Shown here: in pieces, positions 29,443 to 37,706 of the stretch
Position numbering within the stretch: position 1 is the stretch's first letter
Layout of the letters: each line of letters starts with the position of its first letter
Source: CAVYWD01 sp963772225
GTDB taxonomy: Bacteria > Myxococcota > Myxococcia > Myxococcales > UBA5297
Assembly (NCBI GenBank): GCA_963772225.1
Contig: CAVYWD010000011.1
Location: 1,302,001-1,366,000 of the forward strand
Length of the DNA: 64,000 nt
Reading direction: 5' to 3'
Translations under genes and position numbers: made by a program
The notes under the pieces: generated by a model
Database searches by the model: none
Told to the model about the DNA's origin: nothing
Seen by the model: only the letters and a program-made list of their open reading frames with translations

Positions 29443-30773
29443 GCTTCGACAACGTCCTGCCCACGCTGCTGAGCGAGTGCGAGGCGTGGGGAGACATCGC
29501 CTCATGCGAGAAGTGTTGTGTCGTGCGCGACCTGGAGGGGCGAGTTCGCCTCGCGTTGGAGCCCAAGAAGGGCCTCGACTTCGATCCTTTGCCACTCGAG
29601 GCACTCCTTCGCCGGTCGCTCAGCGCTTGGTTTTCGGCCCCTATCCTGACGACCAGGCAGGAAAGGGACAAAGGGAAGCTCGCTGCGACTCTGCTCGCCA
29701 AGGCGAATCCATGGAACGATGCCGCCTGGACGGACGCCGCGGGGAATACTCATCGTCCCGTTCAGAACCGATGGTTTCGACTCGAGCGGCGGTTATCGAA
29801 ATTCGATTGGCTATTGGAAAGTCCCGGCGGCTCGGCGTGGGAACTGGGCGCGGAGGGCGCACCCGCCATTGTCACCTTCTATTCATTTAAGGGAGGCGTG
29901 GGCCGCACGACGCTCCTCACCGCATGTGCCTGGCAGCTTGCTGCGACTTCTCCGCACAAAAAGGTCGCGGTCATCGACCTCGACCTGGAGGCACCCGGTT
30001 TGGGCCCCTTGCTCGCGGCTGAGGCTGACCGCGGAGTGACCGATTTTGTCGTGGACTTCCTCGCCACCGGCGCCGCGGAAGTCGATGTGTTACCCGCCCA
30101 GGCGCTCGGACCCGAAGACGCGGGTTGGGTGGACGTGGTGCCCGCAGGGCGGCTCGACCTCAATTACCTCGAGAAGCTCTCTCGCCTCGATTTCGCAGGC
30201 TCCGGCGGATTGCTTCAGGAGGGGCCTCGACCGATCGCCGAAGCCCTGCGAAACCTGCTGAACCGGTTTCGCGGAAAAGGGTACGATTTCATCCTTCTCG
30301 ACGCGCGCGCTGGACTGCACGACATCGCCGGCCTTTCTCTCCACGGCTTCGCCCATGTAGACGTGCTCGTTGGGAGGGCGTCGGAGCAGGGCTACCGAGG
30401 GCTCGACCTCACCGTCGAGGCACTTGCGAGGCGCCGAAGCCCGGAGGAACTGATGACCATCCTCGTGCATTCGATGGTGCCCGCTGACGAAAAGGACGCG
30501 GAAGCCGAAAAGGCGAGGTTCCGCGAGCGCGCCTACGACATTTTCAAGCGACACGTCTACGACCCTTCGTACGACGATGCCGACATCCCGCAGCTCGACG
30601 ACGCCTCCGGCCCCCACGCTCCTTACTCAATCTCGAGGCATCCCAAGCTCGAAACGCTGGACAGCGTTGGCCCGATGAGGGACCTGTTCTTTTCTGCCGA
30701 ATATGCAAAGGTTGTCGACCGAATCAAGGAGCTGTGCACCATCACCGCCGCCGCCGCCGAGGAGACCGAATGA
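29436..30773 (+). CDS. ParA-like ATPase with KGGVGR variant Walker A
   Basis: A 445-residue protein: an N-terminal domain of about 140 residues of unknown type, then a SIMIBI-class ATPase. The deviant Walker A is YSFKGGVGRTTLL (about 149-161), with Arg-Thr where ParA/MinD have Lys-Thr. Walker B-like motifs are VAVIDLDLEAPG (about 178-189) and FILLDARAGLHDIAG. The start is ATG 29436, overlapping the upstream stop by seven bases (GTG 29439 would give a four-base overlap); GAGG lies five bases upstream. Its own stop overlaps the next ATG by four. Such KGGVGR ATPases are found beside a second P-loop ATPase in bacterial accessory islands, as here. I do not know a demonstrated function. Confidence 0.82.
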   Translation: MVSFDNVLPTLLSECEAWGDIASCEKCCVVRDLEGRVRLALEPKKGLDFDPLPLEALLRRSLSAWFSAPILTTRQERDKGKLAATLLAKANPWNDAAWTDAAGNTHRPVQNRWFRLERRLSKFDWLLESPGGSAWELGAEGAPAIVTFYSFKGGVGRTTLLTACAWQLAATSPHKKVAVIDLDLEAPGLGPLLAAEADRGVTDFVVDFLATGAAEVDVLPAQALGPEDAGWVDVVPAGRLDLNYLEKLSRLDFAGSGGLLQEGPRPIAEALRNLLNRFRGKGYDFILLDARAGLHDIAGLSLHGFAHVDVLVGRASEQGYRGLDLTVEALARRRSPEELMTILVHSMVPADEKDAEAEKARFRERAYDIFKRHVYDPSYDDADIPQLDDASGPHAPYSISRHPKLETLDSVGPMRDLFFSAEYAKVVDRIKELCTITAAAAEETE

Positions 30774-32204
30774 GGCGCGAGGATCGGAATCCCCTGCTCG
30801 ATCGAATGGCTCTCCTCGCCCACGAGGAAGGCGAGAATATCCCCGAGATCGAGAAGAGCTTCCTGCCGCTTGCGAGCCACCGCCTCACTCTGCACCAAGA
30901 GATGGTGGTCGTGCGAGGGGGTCGAGGGGCCGGGAAGAGCGCGCTCTTCAAGTTGCTCACCGTACTTGGACCTGATACGCGATTGTTCTTCGGCGACGAC
31001 CAACTGCGTCCCGCCCAGTGGATGGATGCCTTCTCTGACTTGAGAATGGAACATCCTTCACCCATGACATTGGACTCGATGGCAGCTACCGCATCGGATT
31101 CGGCTCTTCGCTCATTTTGGCTCGCGCACCTGCTCGCGCGTTGTGCGCAAACGCTCGACTGGGTGCGCCTCCCTAAAGAGCTACATGAGCGAGTGATGCA
31201 GTCCGGGAAGTCTCCAGGGGACTGGGTCGAGTGGGCCAAAGCAAACGTCCAAGCGCTCTCCGCCGCGCTGGACGACGTCGAGCGCAAGCTCGCGGAGAAG
31301 AAGCAGACCCTCTTTGCGGCGTACGATCACCTCGATCGAATCGGGCAGCACGACAGAACGATTCGAGGCCGCTATGTCGCAACCCTTCTCTCAATGTGGC
31401 TTTCGCTTTCAAACCGCTTCCGCTCGCTTCGCGCCAAGATCTTCATTCGCGACGACCTCTTCGACGCCGCAGAGCGAGCCTTTGCCGATGCGAGCAAGCT
31501 CCGACCTCGCTCGGTTTCGCTGGAATGGACCGTGGAGGACCTCTACCGCGCCGCCGTCCGCCAGCTGACGTCTCCTGCCGAGGGGCAGGACGAAATGCTC
31601 ACATGGCTTCGCAGGATTGGGAAATTGGATTTGGAAGCCCACGGACGATTCGGCCTTCTTCCGGGACCGATGCCGGAGCCCGTCCAGAGAGCATTCGCTC
31701 GTGACCTTGCCGGAGAGGTGATGGGAGCCGGCGCCAAGAAAGGCTACACGCACCGCTGGATTCCAAACCGCCTTCAGGACGCCAAACAACGAATCGTTCC
31801 GCGCACCATGCTCAATCTGCTCGGGTTTGCCGCCGGGAGAGCAAGGCAGTCATCCCTTGGCACCGATCGGCGCCTGATGCGACCCGAGGACCTGAGCGGA
31901 GCCCTTCCTCAGGTCTCTGCGCATCGCGCCGCGGAGGTGGCTCAAGAATATCCACTCGTACAGCGCTTGGAGAACCTTGCAGGACTTCAGGTCATGCTCG
32001 ACCGAGAGGTCGTCGTCGAGAAGCTCGCGAAACCTGGGCCGCGCGAATCGTCCGACCTTTCAACCGATGGCGAGGCTGTCCTCGAAGAGCTGGTCGATTC
32101 TCGGGGTTCTAAGCGTTCGCGCCGACGGTCGAATCGACGTCCCGGACATCTACCGACACGGCTTCAGAATCAAGCGCAAGGGCGGCGTGGCTCGTCCCAA
32201 GTAG
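30770..32204 (+). CDS. P-loop ATPase of Sll1717-like type (one-base frameshift near 32098)
   Basis: Third gene of the island operon. It starts MRREDRNPLLDRMALLAHEE with a four-base overlap. Walker A is VRGGRGAGKSALFKLL (about residues 47-62). The pattern TLFAAYDHLDRIG (about 180-192) is a likely Walker B with the catalytic acidic residue, and AKIFIRDDLF follows as in STAND/KAP-like NTPases. The frame breaks at 32096-32100 (GATTC). Removing one base converts EELVDSRG into EELVDLGVLSVRADGRIDV and ends at TAG 32204 after a basic tail (FRIKRKGGVARPK). Repaired length is about 477 residues. Without repair the frame runs on into the adjoining ldcA fragment. It probably works with the KGGVGR ATPase. 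Confidence 0.78.
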
Positions 32205-32253
32205 CCGGAGCAGCGACTCGGCTCTCGATGCTAAGGCCCCATCGGTCCGCGTC

Positions 32254-32475
32254 GTGCGTCCAAGGCGTCGCCGAGGGGGTCGTCGGGGGCGGCAACCTCT
32301 CGATGCTGACGCGCCTCTTGGGCACGCCCTTCTTTCCGCCGGCCCAAGGCGCCATTCTCCTGCTCGAGGACGTAGGCGAGCGCCCGTACCGGATCGACCG
32401 GATGTGGCAGCACCTGAAGCTCGCCGGCGTCTTTCGCCAGGTCCGGGCAATCGCGCTCGGCTCCTTCACCGGCTG
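32254..32475 (+). pseudogene. Partial copy of the LD-carboxypeptidase gene
   Basis: These 222 bases align without gaps to 28448-28669 of the intact gene, with roughly 200 identical positions by eye. They encode most of the same peptide, including LTRLLGTPFFPPAQGAILL and ERPYRIDRMWQHLKLAGVF. There is no start, no catalytic Ser region and no C-terminus. The divergence argues that it came from a related gene or is an old duplicate, not a fresh one. It lies directly behind the three-gene island operon. Confidence 0.9.
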
Positions 32476-33661
32476 TGGGCCCAGATCCGTCACAGCTCCG
32501 ACCTTCAGGCGTTCGATCCCGCCCTCGGCGTCGGATTGGTCAATTCGGGGCTTCTTTCGCTCGATTGGAGCGGAACACTGACGGTAACAGGCGACAAGCT
32601 CGGCGCGATCGCGGGAGAGACAGGGAGCGGGGACCACTACACGGCGACCTATCCGTACTTCACCTTCGACCCCAGCCCAGCGCCGTCCCCCAGCTCGATT
32701 TCCGCGTATTGAGCCAAATGCTCCTCGATCGATTGACAGCCGCGTTCAACGGCCCCCTGCCTCAGGCGCCACCTCGAACGCCGGCACCTGGCACCGCTCC
32801 ATGCGGAGCCCCCTGGTAGCCCGCGCCGGCCTGGGCCGCGCACGGCTTCGCGCGAACGGCCACGGTGGCTCGCAAAAGTCTCGTCGGGGCGCGGCGCCCG
32901 CCGCTCGCTCGCCCGCGCGGAAGAGACGCGATTTCCCGCGCGCCGGACCAGGAGAGGTCCGCCGCCTCGCCGTCCCGGATTTGGCGCAGCCGCTCGTGAA
33001 TTGGGCCTTAGCGCGGGCCGGCGCCCATCTCGGTGCGGATCGTCCTCGATGCGGCGCTCGGCGTGCAATATGCCCACCTCGCCGGCAACGACGACGGGTC
33101 GCCGCTCATCCATTCGGAGCTGCATCCAGAGACCCTCTTCGTCTCCTACTCCGCAGTGACCAAGGTCGCGGGGTACAGGGCGCACGCGTGGCGCCGCAGT
33201 CCGAGGATTCGAAGGTCGCCGGCCGGCGCCGGCATCGCGCGCCCGAGCAGATCCTCGGCGATCCGACGGCGGCGAATGAGCGGAATGAGCAGACCGACGT
33301 CTACCTCCCTTGTGATCAGCAAGCTGGCTGCGCTCCTCCACTCGGATCTTGTGCCCGAGGCCTTGAGGGGGGTCATCAGCAAGGCCATGGCCAAGACGGG
33401 CGACCGGCGCTACGCCACGGTCCTCGCGTTTCGGGAGGCCCTGGAGGAGGCGGCCGGCTCCGTGGCGGACTCGTCAGCCGTGGCGGACTTTATCGAGGGC
33501 ATATTCGCCGACGACGACCATCGGGTGGCGAGGAAGCGAGCGCTCGACTTCGGTCTTCAAGAATGGAGCGCCGAGAGGTCTCTCGCCGCGCGGGCGTTGC
33601 CGACTCCGTCCCCGCACCGCCGCCTCGCTCGTCGCTGCCCGCACCGCCGCCTCGCTTGCCT
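32476..33661. other. Region of gene remnants
   Basis: No intact gene is supported. A plus-strand frame ending at 32712 (about 32500-32712) reads like the C-terminus of a secreted protein (GVGLVNSGLLSLDWSG, ATYPYFTFDPS). Part of a Ser/Thr kinase is recognisable at about 33030-33530 and is listed separately. The remaining sequence is GC-rich and shows no coherent protein. Confidence 0.5.
33030..33530 (+). pseudogene. Remnant of a Ser/Thr protein kinase domain
   Basis: The frame from about 33033 shows pieces of a eukaryotic-type kinase: AALGVQYAHLAGNDDGSPLI followed by a decayed catalytic loop (HSELHPETLFVS where HRDxxPxNxxx is expected), and further on PEALRGVISKAMAKTGDRRY, the usual end of the C-lobe. 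The DFG and APE regions are missing between them. Catalytic Asp is absent, so this cannot be an active kinase. It does not look like a copy of the kinase at 39350. Confidence 0.55.
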
Positions 33662-33954
33662 ACCAAGGTCCTCGCCACGACCGCGGCCACCGCGGTGCTC
33701 GCCAGCCGCGGCGCCATCGATTCTCGACGACCCGGCCGCGCGCCTCTGGCCGCCGTTCGGCCGCGCGGGCAAGAGCGCGGTGACGATTCGAGAGCTCCTC
33801 GCCCACGCCTCGGGCCTGCCCGCCTGGCGGGCCTTCTTTCTGAAAGCGCTGGCCAACCCCGCGGCGGCTGTTCGGCCATCCCCTGCCGCTCCCCGATGCC
33901 TGCGAGCGCGCCGTCCGCCGGAGCTCCGAGATCGTGCTCGCGCGCCTGGCCGAG
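33662..33954 (+). pseudogene. Near-identical partial copy of the downstream serine hydrolase gene
   Basis: These 293 bases match 36659-36955 of the intact gene with about five substitutions, one five-base deletion and one extra T at 33721/33722 (GATTC against GATC at 36716-36719). The copied part runs from the SxxK region to the segment before the YxN motif. No start or end of the gene is present. The near-identity points to a recent event. Confidence 0.95.
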
Positions 33955-34087
33955 CTCAGGGCACCTCAACTATCCAGCAGGAAACATATCGCCAGGAGAA
34001 GGGAGACCGAAGGCGAGCGCGCAGCCCGATTCGGGCCAGAATGACGAGCCGAATGAACCAATTCGGTCCGAAGAAGGCTTTTTGAGG

Positions 34088-35815
34088 ATGCGATATTCGC
34101 CCATGCGAGCGGGTGGCGTGGCCCTGGTGCTCGCCTCGTTGGCTTCCAGTGGCTGTTTCCTCTCAAGCTTGGATGGCCTCCATTGGCGAGACGGGCGCGA
34201 TGCCGGCTCAGACGCGGAGGGAATGGACCCGGACGCCTCGACAGGGGATGGCGGACAGCAATCGGACGGAGGATCCAGCGGGGCCGGAGTAGACGTGTCC
34301 ACAACGGTCTGGCTCGTTGCGCTCTGCAACCCGACCGACACGCCGGCCATTGCGCAGGGACGAGACGTAGCCTTCTACCAGCATCTATTCACCGACACCG
34401 GCACGGGAAGCGTCCCCGACTTCTGGGCAGCGCAGTCCTATGGCCGACAGATCGTCGTGGGCGACGTCACGTCTCAGTGGGTCAGCACGGGACATCCCCT
34501 GGCGTGGCATCAGGCTCAGGAGCGTTCGACGAACATCGAGACATGCATCGAGGCCGCCCTCCACAATGAAGTCATTGGAGATTACTTCAACTACATCGCG
34601 GTCTACAATGGCCAGGTCGACCTGGGTTCGGCGATCTCGACCATTCAAGGCAAACAAGTTCCTGCGGCCATCGTCGACGCCTATTCGCCAGAATCTGCCA
34701 TTCTCTGGGGAATGGGGCATGGCTTTGGTCTAGGCAACTCCTTCGACGACCGCGGCGTCGAGCTTGGAGACCCGTACGACCTCATGAGCGCCATGAACGT
34801 CTACGCGACCAGCGGGCAGTACTGCGTGACGCAGGGCGCATGGTTCGCTTGCGACAACGGCCCGGGGCTCAACGCGTGGAGTCGGTGGCAGCTCGGATGG
34901 CTTCCTCGGGAGCGGCGCCAGATGTGGTGGCCCGCCAATCCCGGGGGCATCCCTCTTCGAACGCAGGACGCGATTCTGGAGGCTCGCAACGAACCACCGG
35001 AGTCCCTTCCCCAGATATTGTATGTGCCTGCATCGACATCGTACATGTATACAGTCGAATGGATCGTTGCCGACAACTACGACCGGGGGGACCTCAACGC
35101 TGCGACCTCGCCTTTTCAGAGCCCACGAACGCCGACGGATTCGCTGGTGATCCATAGAATCAACTTCAGCATCATGACCACCTATCTCGTGACAGATGCC
35201 GGCGGAATTCAGACCGCTGCGGGAAACCCGTTCTTCGACAGCTTGACCGGCGTGCGTATCGAATTGCGGAGCACCCGAGGGCGGACCGCGACCGTCCGAG
35301 TGACGATCGACGAGAGCAACGCGTCGTGGGCGAAGGGCGCCGGCTCCAGTGCTCCTCCCGTCGACTCGACTCAGGTGCAATGGACGGGGATTCTCCCGAC
35401 CGCGGGCGACGAGTTTTGCGCGAGCTCGGCGCTCTACTCCGGGTACGACCCTGCTGTCGGAGAACTATTTCCTTGCCGAGCATGGTACGCCGGTGGAGTC
35501 CACCCCGGGAAAGCATCCTCGGCCCTTCGGTGGTGCTCGTTTTCTTCGGGAGGAATGGAGGTCTTCGCATCTCCAGGGTTCCAGGTGCTCACGCTGGCAC
35601 CAGGCGCTCAAGCCGTCTGGTTCGATGGAACCGGCGGGTCCGTTCCACCGGGCGCGCTGGCGGCCGGCTTCGATGGCGACGACACGCTCTTCGTGTGCAG
35701 GGCGCAGGTCAATGGCTACTGGACGCCCGGGGAGCTCGCATGGGGCCAGTGCGCCGTCCCGTGGGGCGGCGCGGAATACGACTACCGCTCGTACCAGGTG
35801 CTCATCGTCCAATAG
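34088..35815 (+). CDS. Lipoprotein with inactive metallopeptidase-like domain and DM9 repeats
   Basis: A 575-residue exported protein. ATG 34088 follows GAAGAAGG; ATG 34103 is possible. A signal sequence ends ASSGC (Cys23) and an Asp/Ser/Gly-rich linker follows to about residue 75. Residues about 78-400 have the layout of a secreted zinc metallopeptidase, but the expected HExxH site reads WGMGHGFGLGNSFD (about residue 206), so the first His and catalytic Glu are absent. The C-terminal 130 residues contain two DM9 (DUF3421)-like repeats: CRAWYAGGVHPGK with CSFSSGG, and CRAQVNGYWTPGE with CAVPWGGAEY. DM9 repeats bind glycans in animals. Less GC-rich than neighbouring core genes. Function unknown; surface recognition is a guess. 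Confidence 0.78.
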   Translation: MRYSPMRAGGVALVLASLASSGCFLSSLDGLHWRDGRDAGSDAEGMDPDASTGDGGQQSDGGSSGAGVDVSTTVWLVALCNPTDTPAIAQGRDVAFYQHLFTDTGTGSVPDFWAAQSYGRQIVVGDVTSQWVSTGHPLAWHQAQERSTNIETCIEAALHNEVIGDYFNYIAVYNGQVDLGSAISTIQGKQVPAAIVDAYSPESAILWGMGHGFGLGNSFDDRGVELGDPYDLMSAMNVYATSGQYCVTQGAWFACDNGPGLNAWSRWQLGWLPRERRQMWWPANPGGIPLRTQDAILEARNEPPESLPQILYVPASTSYMYTVEWIVADNYDRGDLNAATSPFQSPRTPTDSLVIHRINFSIMTTYLVTDAGGIQTAAGNPFFDSLTGVRIELRSTRGRTATVRVTIDESNASWAKGAGSSAPPVDSTQVQWTGILPTAGDEFCASSALYSGYDPAVGELFPCRAWYAGGVHPGKASSALRWCSFSSGGMEVFASPGFQVLTLAPGAQAVWFDGTGGSVPPGALAAGFDGDDTLFVCRAQVNGYWTPGELAWGQCAVPWGGAEYDYRSYQVLIVQ

Positions 35816-36445
35816 ATTTCGAGCGCGGCGTCACCTTATGCGGACCTGACGCCGAGGACCGAGCACTCGGCTCTGGTCGCGCGCGAGATTTATCCGCCGA
35901 CCCTCCCGGCCGAGCCCAGAGCGGAGCTCAGGCCTCCTCGCAGCCGGAGGCGTCGCTCTCGAGGCCGGCGCCGCCTCTCCGGGCGGCACCTTCTCGGTCG
36001 ACCCTGCCACCGGCGGTTGGACTCCCATGGACGCCACGTACACACTCGCGACGCACCTCTCCGGGAACGCAACGGTGGGCATTAGGCTTCTCCTCGGTGA
36101 GGGTCTCGGCGAGCTCCGTATCCTCGCTGCGTGGAAGTCGACGGCGGCGACGTGGCGAGCCCGCGAAGCAGCGCCGAAGTCGGCAGACCGACCAGCCGAG
36201 CCCTGCGCGGGCCGAGCCCCTCTCGCGCGCCCTGCGCCTCGGCGCCGAGCGCGCTCCGCCCGAGGCTCCCCCGGGCCGGATTGGGCTATTGTCCGGCGCG
36301 CCATGCCGGCCAGCGCACCGAACGAGACGAATCGGCAGAGACCTTCTCGCGAGCCTCGCGCGGCGCCCCGCCGCCCCTGGCTCTACCGCGCTGCCGGGCG
36401 CCGACCGAGCGGCCGCGCTTCCGCAGCGCGGAGGAAGGCGACCCG
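35816..36445. other. Non-coding or decayed stretch before the serine hydrolase
   Basis: About 630 bases. One plus-strand frame around 35930-36170 reads like a protein fragment (GTFSVDPATGGWTPMDATYT, HLSGNATVGIRLLLGEG) but has no plausible start and changes character after 36170. No regulatory element recognised. Confidence 0.4.
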
Positions 36446-37672
36446 GTGAGCGCCCCCGGGCCAGGGACCGCCGCCCCGTCCGTCGACGCCATCGGCCGAG
36501 CCCTCGCGCGCGGGGTCGACGAGGGCGCCTTTCCCGGCGGCGCCGCGGCGGTCTTCGCGAGCGGCCGCCTCGCCCACCTCTCCTTCGCCGGCCGCGCCCA
36601 GGTCGTCCCTTCGCCCATCGCCCTGCGCGACGGCGCGCGCTTCGACCTCGCCTCACTCACCAAGGTCCTCGCCACGACCGCGGCCACCGCGGTGCTCGCC
36701 AGCCGCGGCGCCATCGATCTCGACGACCCGGCCGCGCGCCTCTGGCCGCCGTTCGGCCGCGCGGGCAAGAGCGCGGTGACGATTCGAGAGCTCCTCGCCC
36801 ACGCCTCGGGCCTGCCCGCCTGGCGGCCCTTCTTTCTGGAAGCGCTGGCCGACCCCGCGGCGGCTTTGCTGTTCGGCCATCCCCTGCCGCCCCCCGATGC
36901 CTGCGAGCGCGCCGTCCGCCGGAGCTCCGAAATCGTGCTCGCGCGCCTGGCCGAGACGGCGCTCGAGCGCCCTGCCGGGTGGCGAGTGGCCTACAGCGAC
37001 CTCGGCTTCATGGCCCTGGGCCGGGTTATCGAGCAGGCCGCGGGCGAGCCGCTCGACGACTTCACCGCTCGTGAAGTCTTCGTCAGGCTGCGCCTCCCGT
37101 CGCTGGGGTTTCGCCGCCTCGGCGCTCCGTCCAGAGAAGGTGCCCTCTACCCGGCCACGGGCCTCTTCCGGCCTCGAGAGCCGGCGCCCGGCCAGGAGCT
37201 GCTCGTCCCCGCGCCATCGCCGGCCGCGAGCCCCGAGGTGCGGCCGGGCGAGGTGGACGACGACAACGCCTTCGCCCTGGGGGGCGTCGCCGGGCACGCC
37301 GGGCTCTTCGGCGACGCGCGGGACGTCGCGGCGTTCGGCAACGCGGTCCTCGAAGAGCTGGACGGCGCCGGCCGCCTCGCCCCGGCGCCTCTCTGGGAGA
37401 CGCTCGTCGCCCCCTTCGCATCGGCGGGCGGCTCGCGGGCGCTCGGGTTCGACCTGCCTTCGCCGCAGGGCGCGGCCGCCGGGCCCCGCATGGCCCGCTC
37501 GCGAACCTTCGGCCACAACGGCTTCACCGGCACGAGCCTGTGGGTCGACCGCGGCCGCCGCCTCAGCGTCGCGCTCCTGACCAATCGCGTGCACCCGCGG
37601 CGCGGCAACAACGCCATCAAGACCTTTCGCCCCGACTTTCACGACGCGGTCGTCGAGGCGCTCGGCCTTTGA
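36446..37672 (+). CDS. Serine hydrolase, class C beta-lactamase/DD-peptidase family
   Basis: A 408-residue penicillin-binding-protein-like hydrolase. The start GTG 36446 has AGGAAGG at a good distance. The catalytic SxxK motif is ASLTKV, the YxN equivalent is YSDLGFMALG and the HxG equivalent is FGHNGFTGTSLWV. No clear signal peptide is seen, so it may be cytoplasmic. Homologues act as D-amino-acid peptidases or esterases; the beta-lactamase label does not imply resistance. It lies 34 bases before mpl and probably shares its transcript, which supports a murein-peptide recycling role. An internal segment is duplicated 3 kb upstream (33662-33954). Confidence 0.9.
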   Translation: MSAPGPGTAAPSVDAIGRALARGVDEGAFPGGAAAVFASGRLAHLSFAGRAQVVPSPIALRDGARFDLASLTKVLATTAATAVLASRGAIDLDDPAARLWPPFGRAGKSAVTIRELLAHASGLPAWRPFFLEALADPAAALLFGHPLPPPDACERAVRRSSEIVLARLAETALERPAGWRVAYSDLGFMALGRVIEQAAGEPLDDFTAREVFVRLRLPSLGFRRLGAPSREGALYPATGLFRPREPAPGQELLVPAPSPAASPEVRPGEVDDDNAFALGGVAGHAGLFGDARDVAAFGNAVLEELDGAGRLAPAPLWETLVAPFASAGGSRALGFDLPSPQGAAAGPRMARSRTFGHNGFTGTSLWVDRGRRLSVALLTNRVHPRRGNNAIKTFRPDFHDAVVEALGL

Positions 37673-37706
37673 GCGCGCCTGACACCAAGCCGAAAAGTGA
37701 GAAATC

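Noticed and set aside
29436..30773. Plasmid-type ParA partition system
   Set aside because: The ATPase has the KGGVGR variant, a large N-terminal domain and no ParB or centromere-like repeats beside it.
33030..33530. An active Ser/Thr kinase
   Set aside because: Catalytic Asp, DFG and APE are missing; only scattered kinase segments remain.
36446..37672. A beta-lactamase resistance gene
   Set aside because: It has the general SxxK/Y/HxG hydrolase fold but no clear signal peptide and lies beside mpl, so a recycling peptidase or esterase is more likely.
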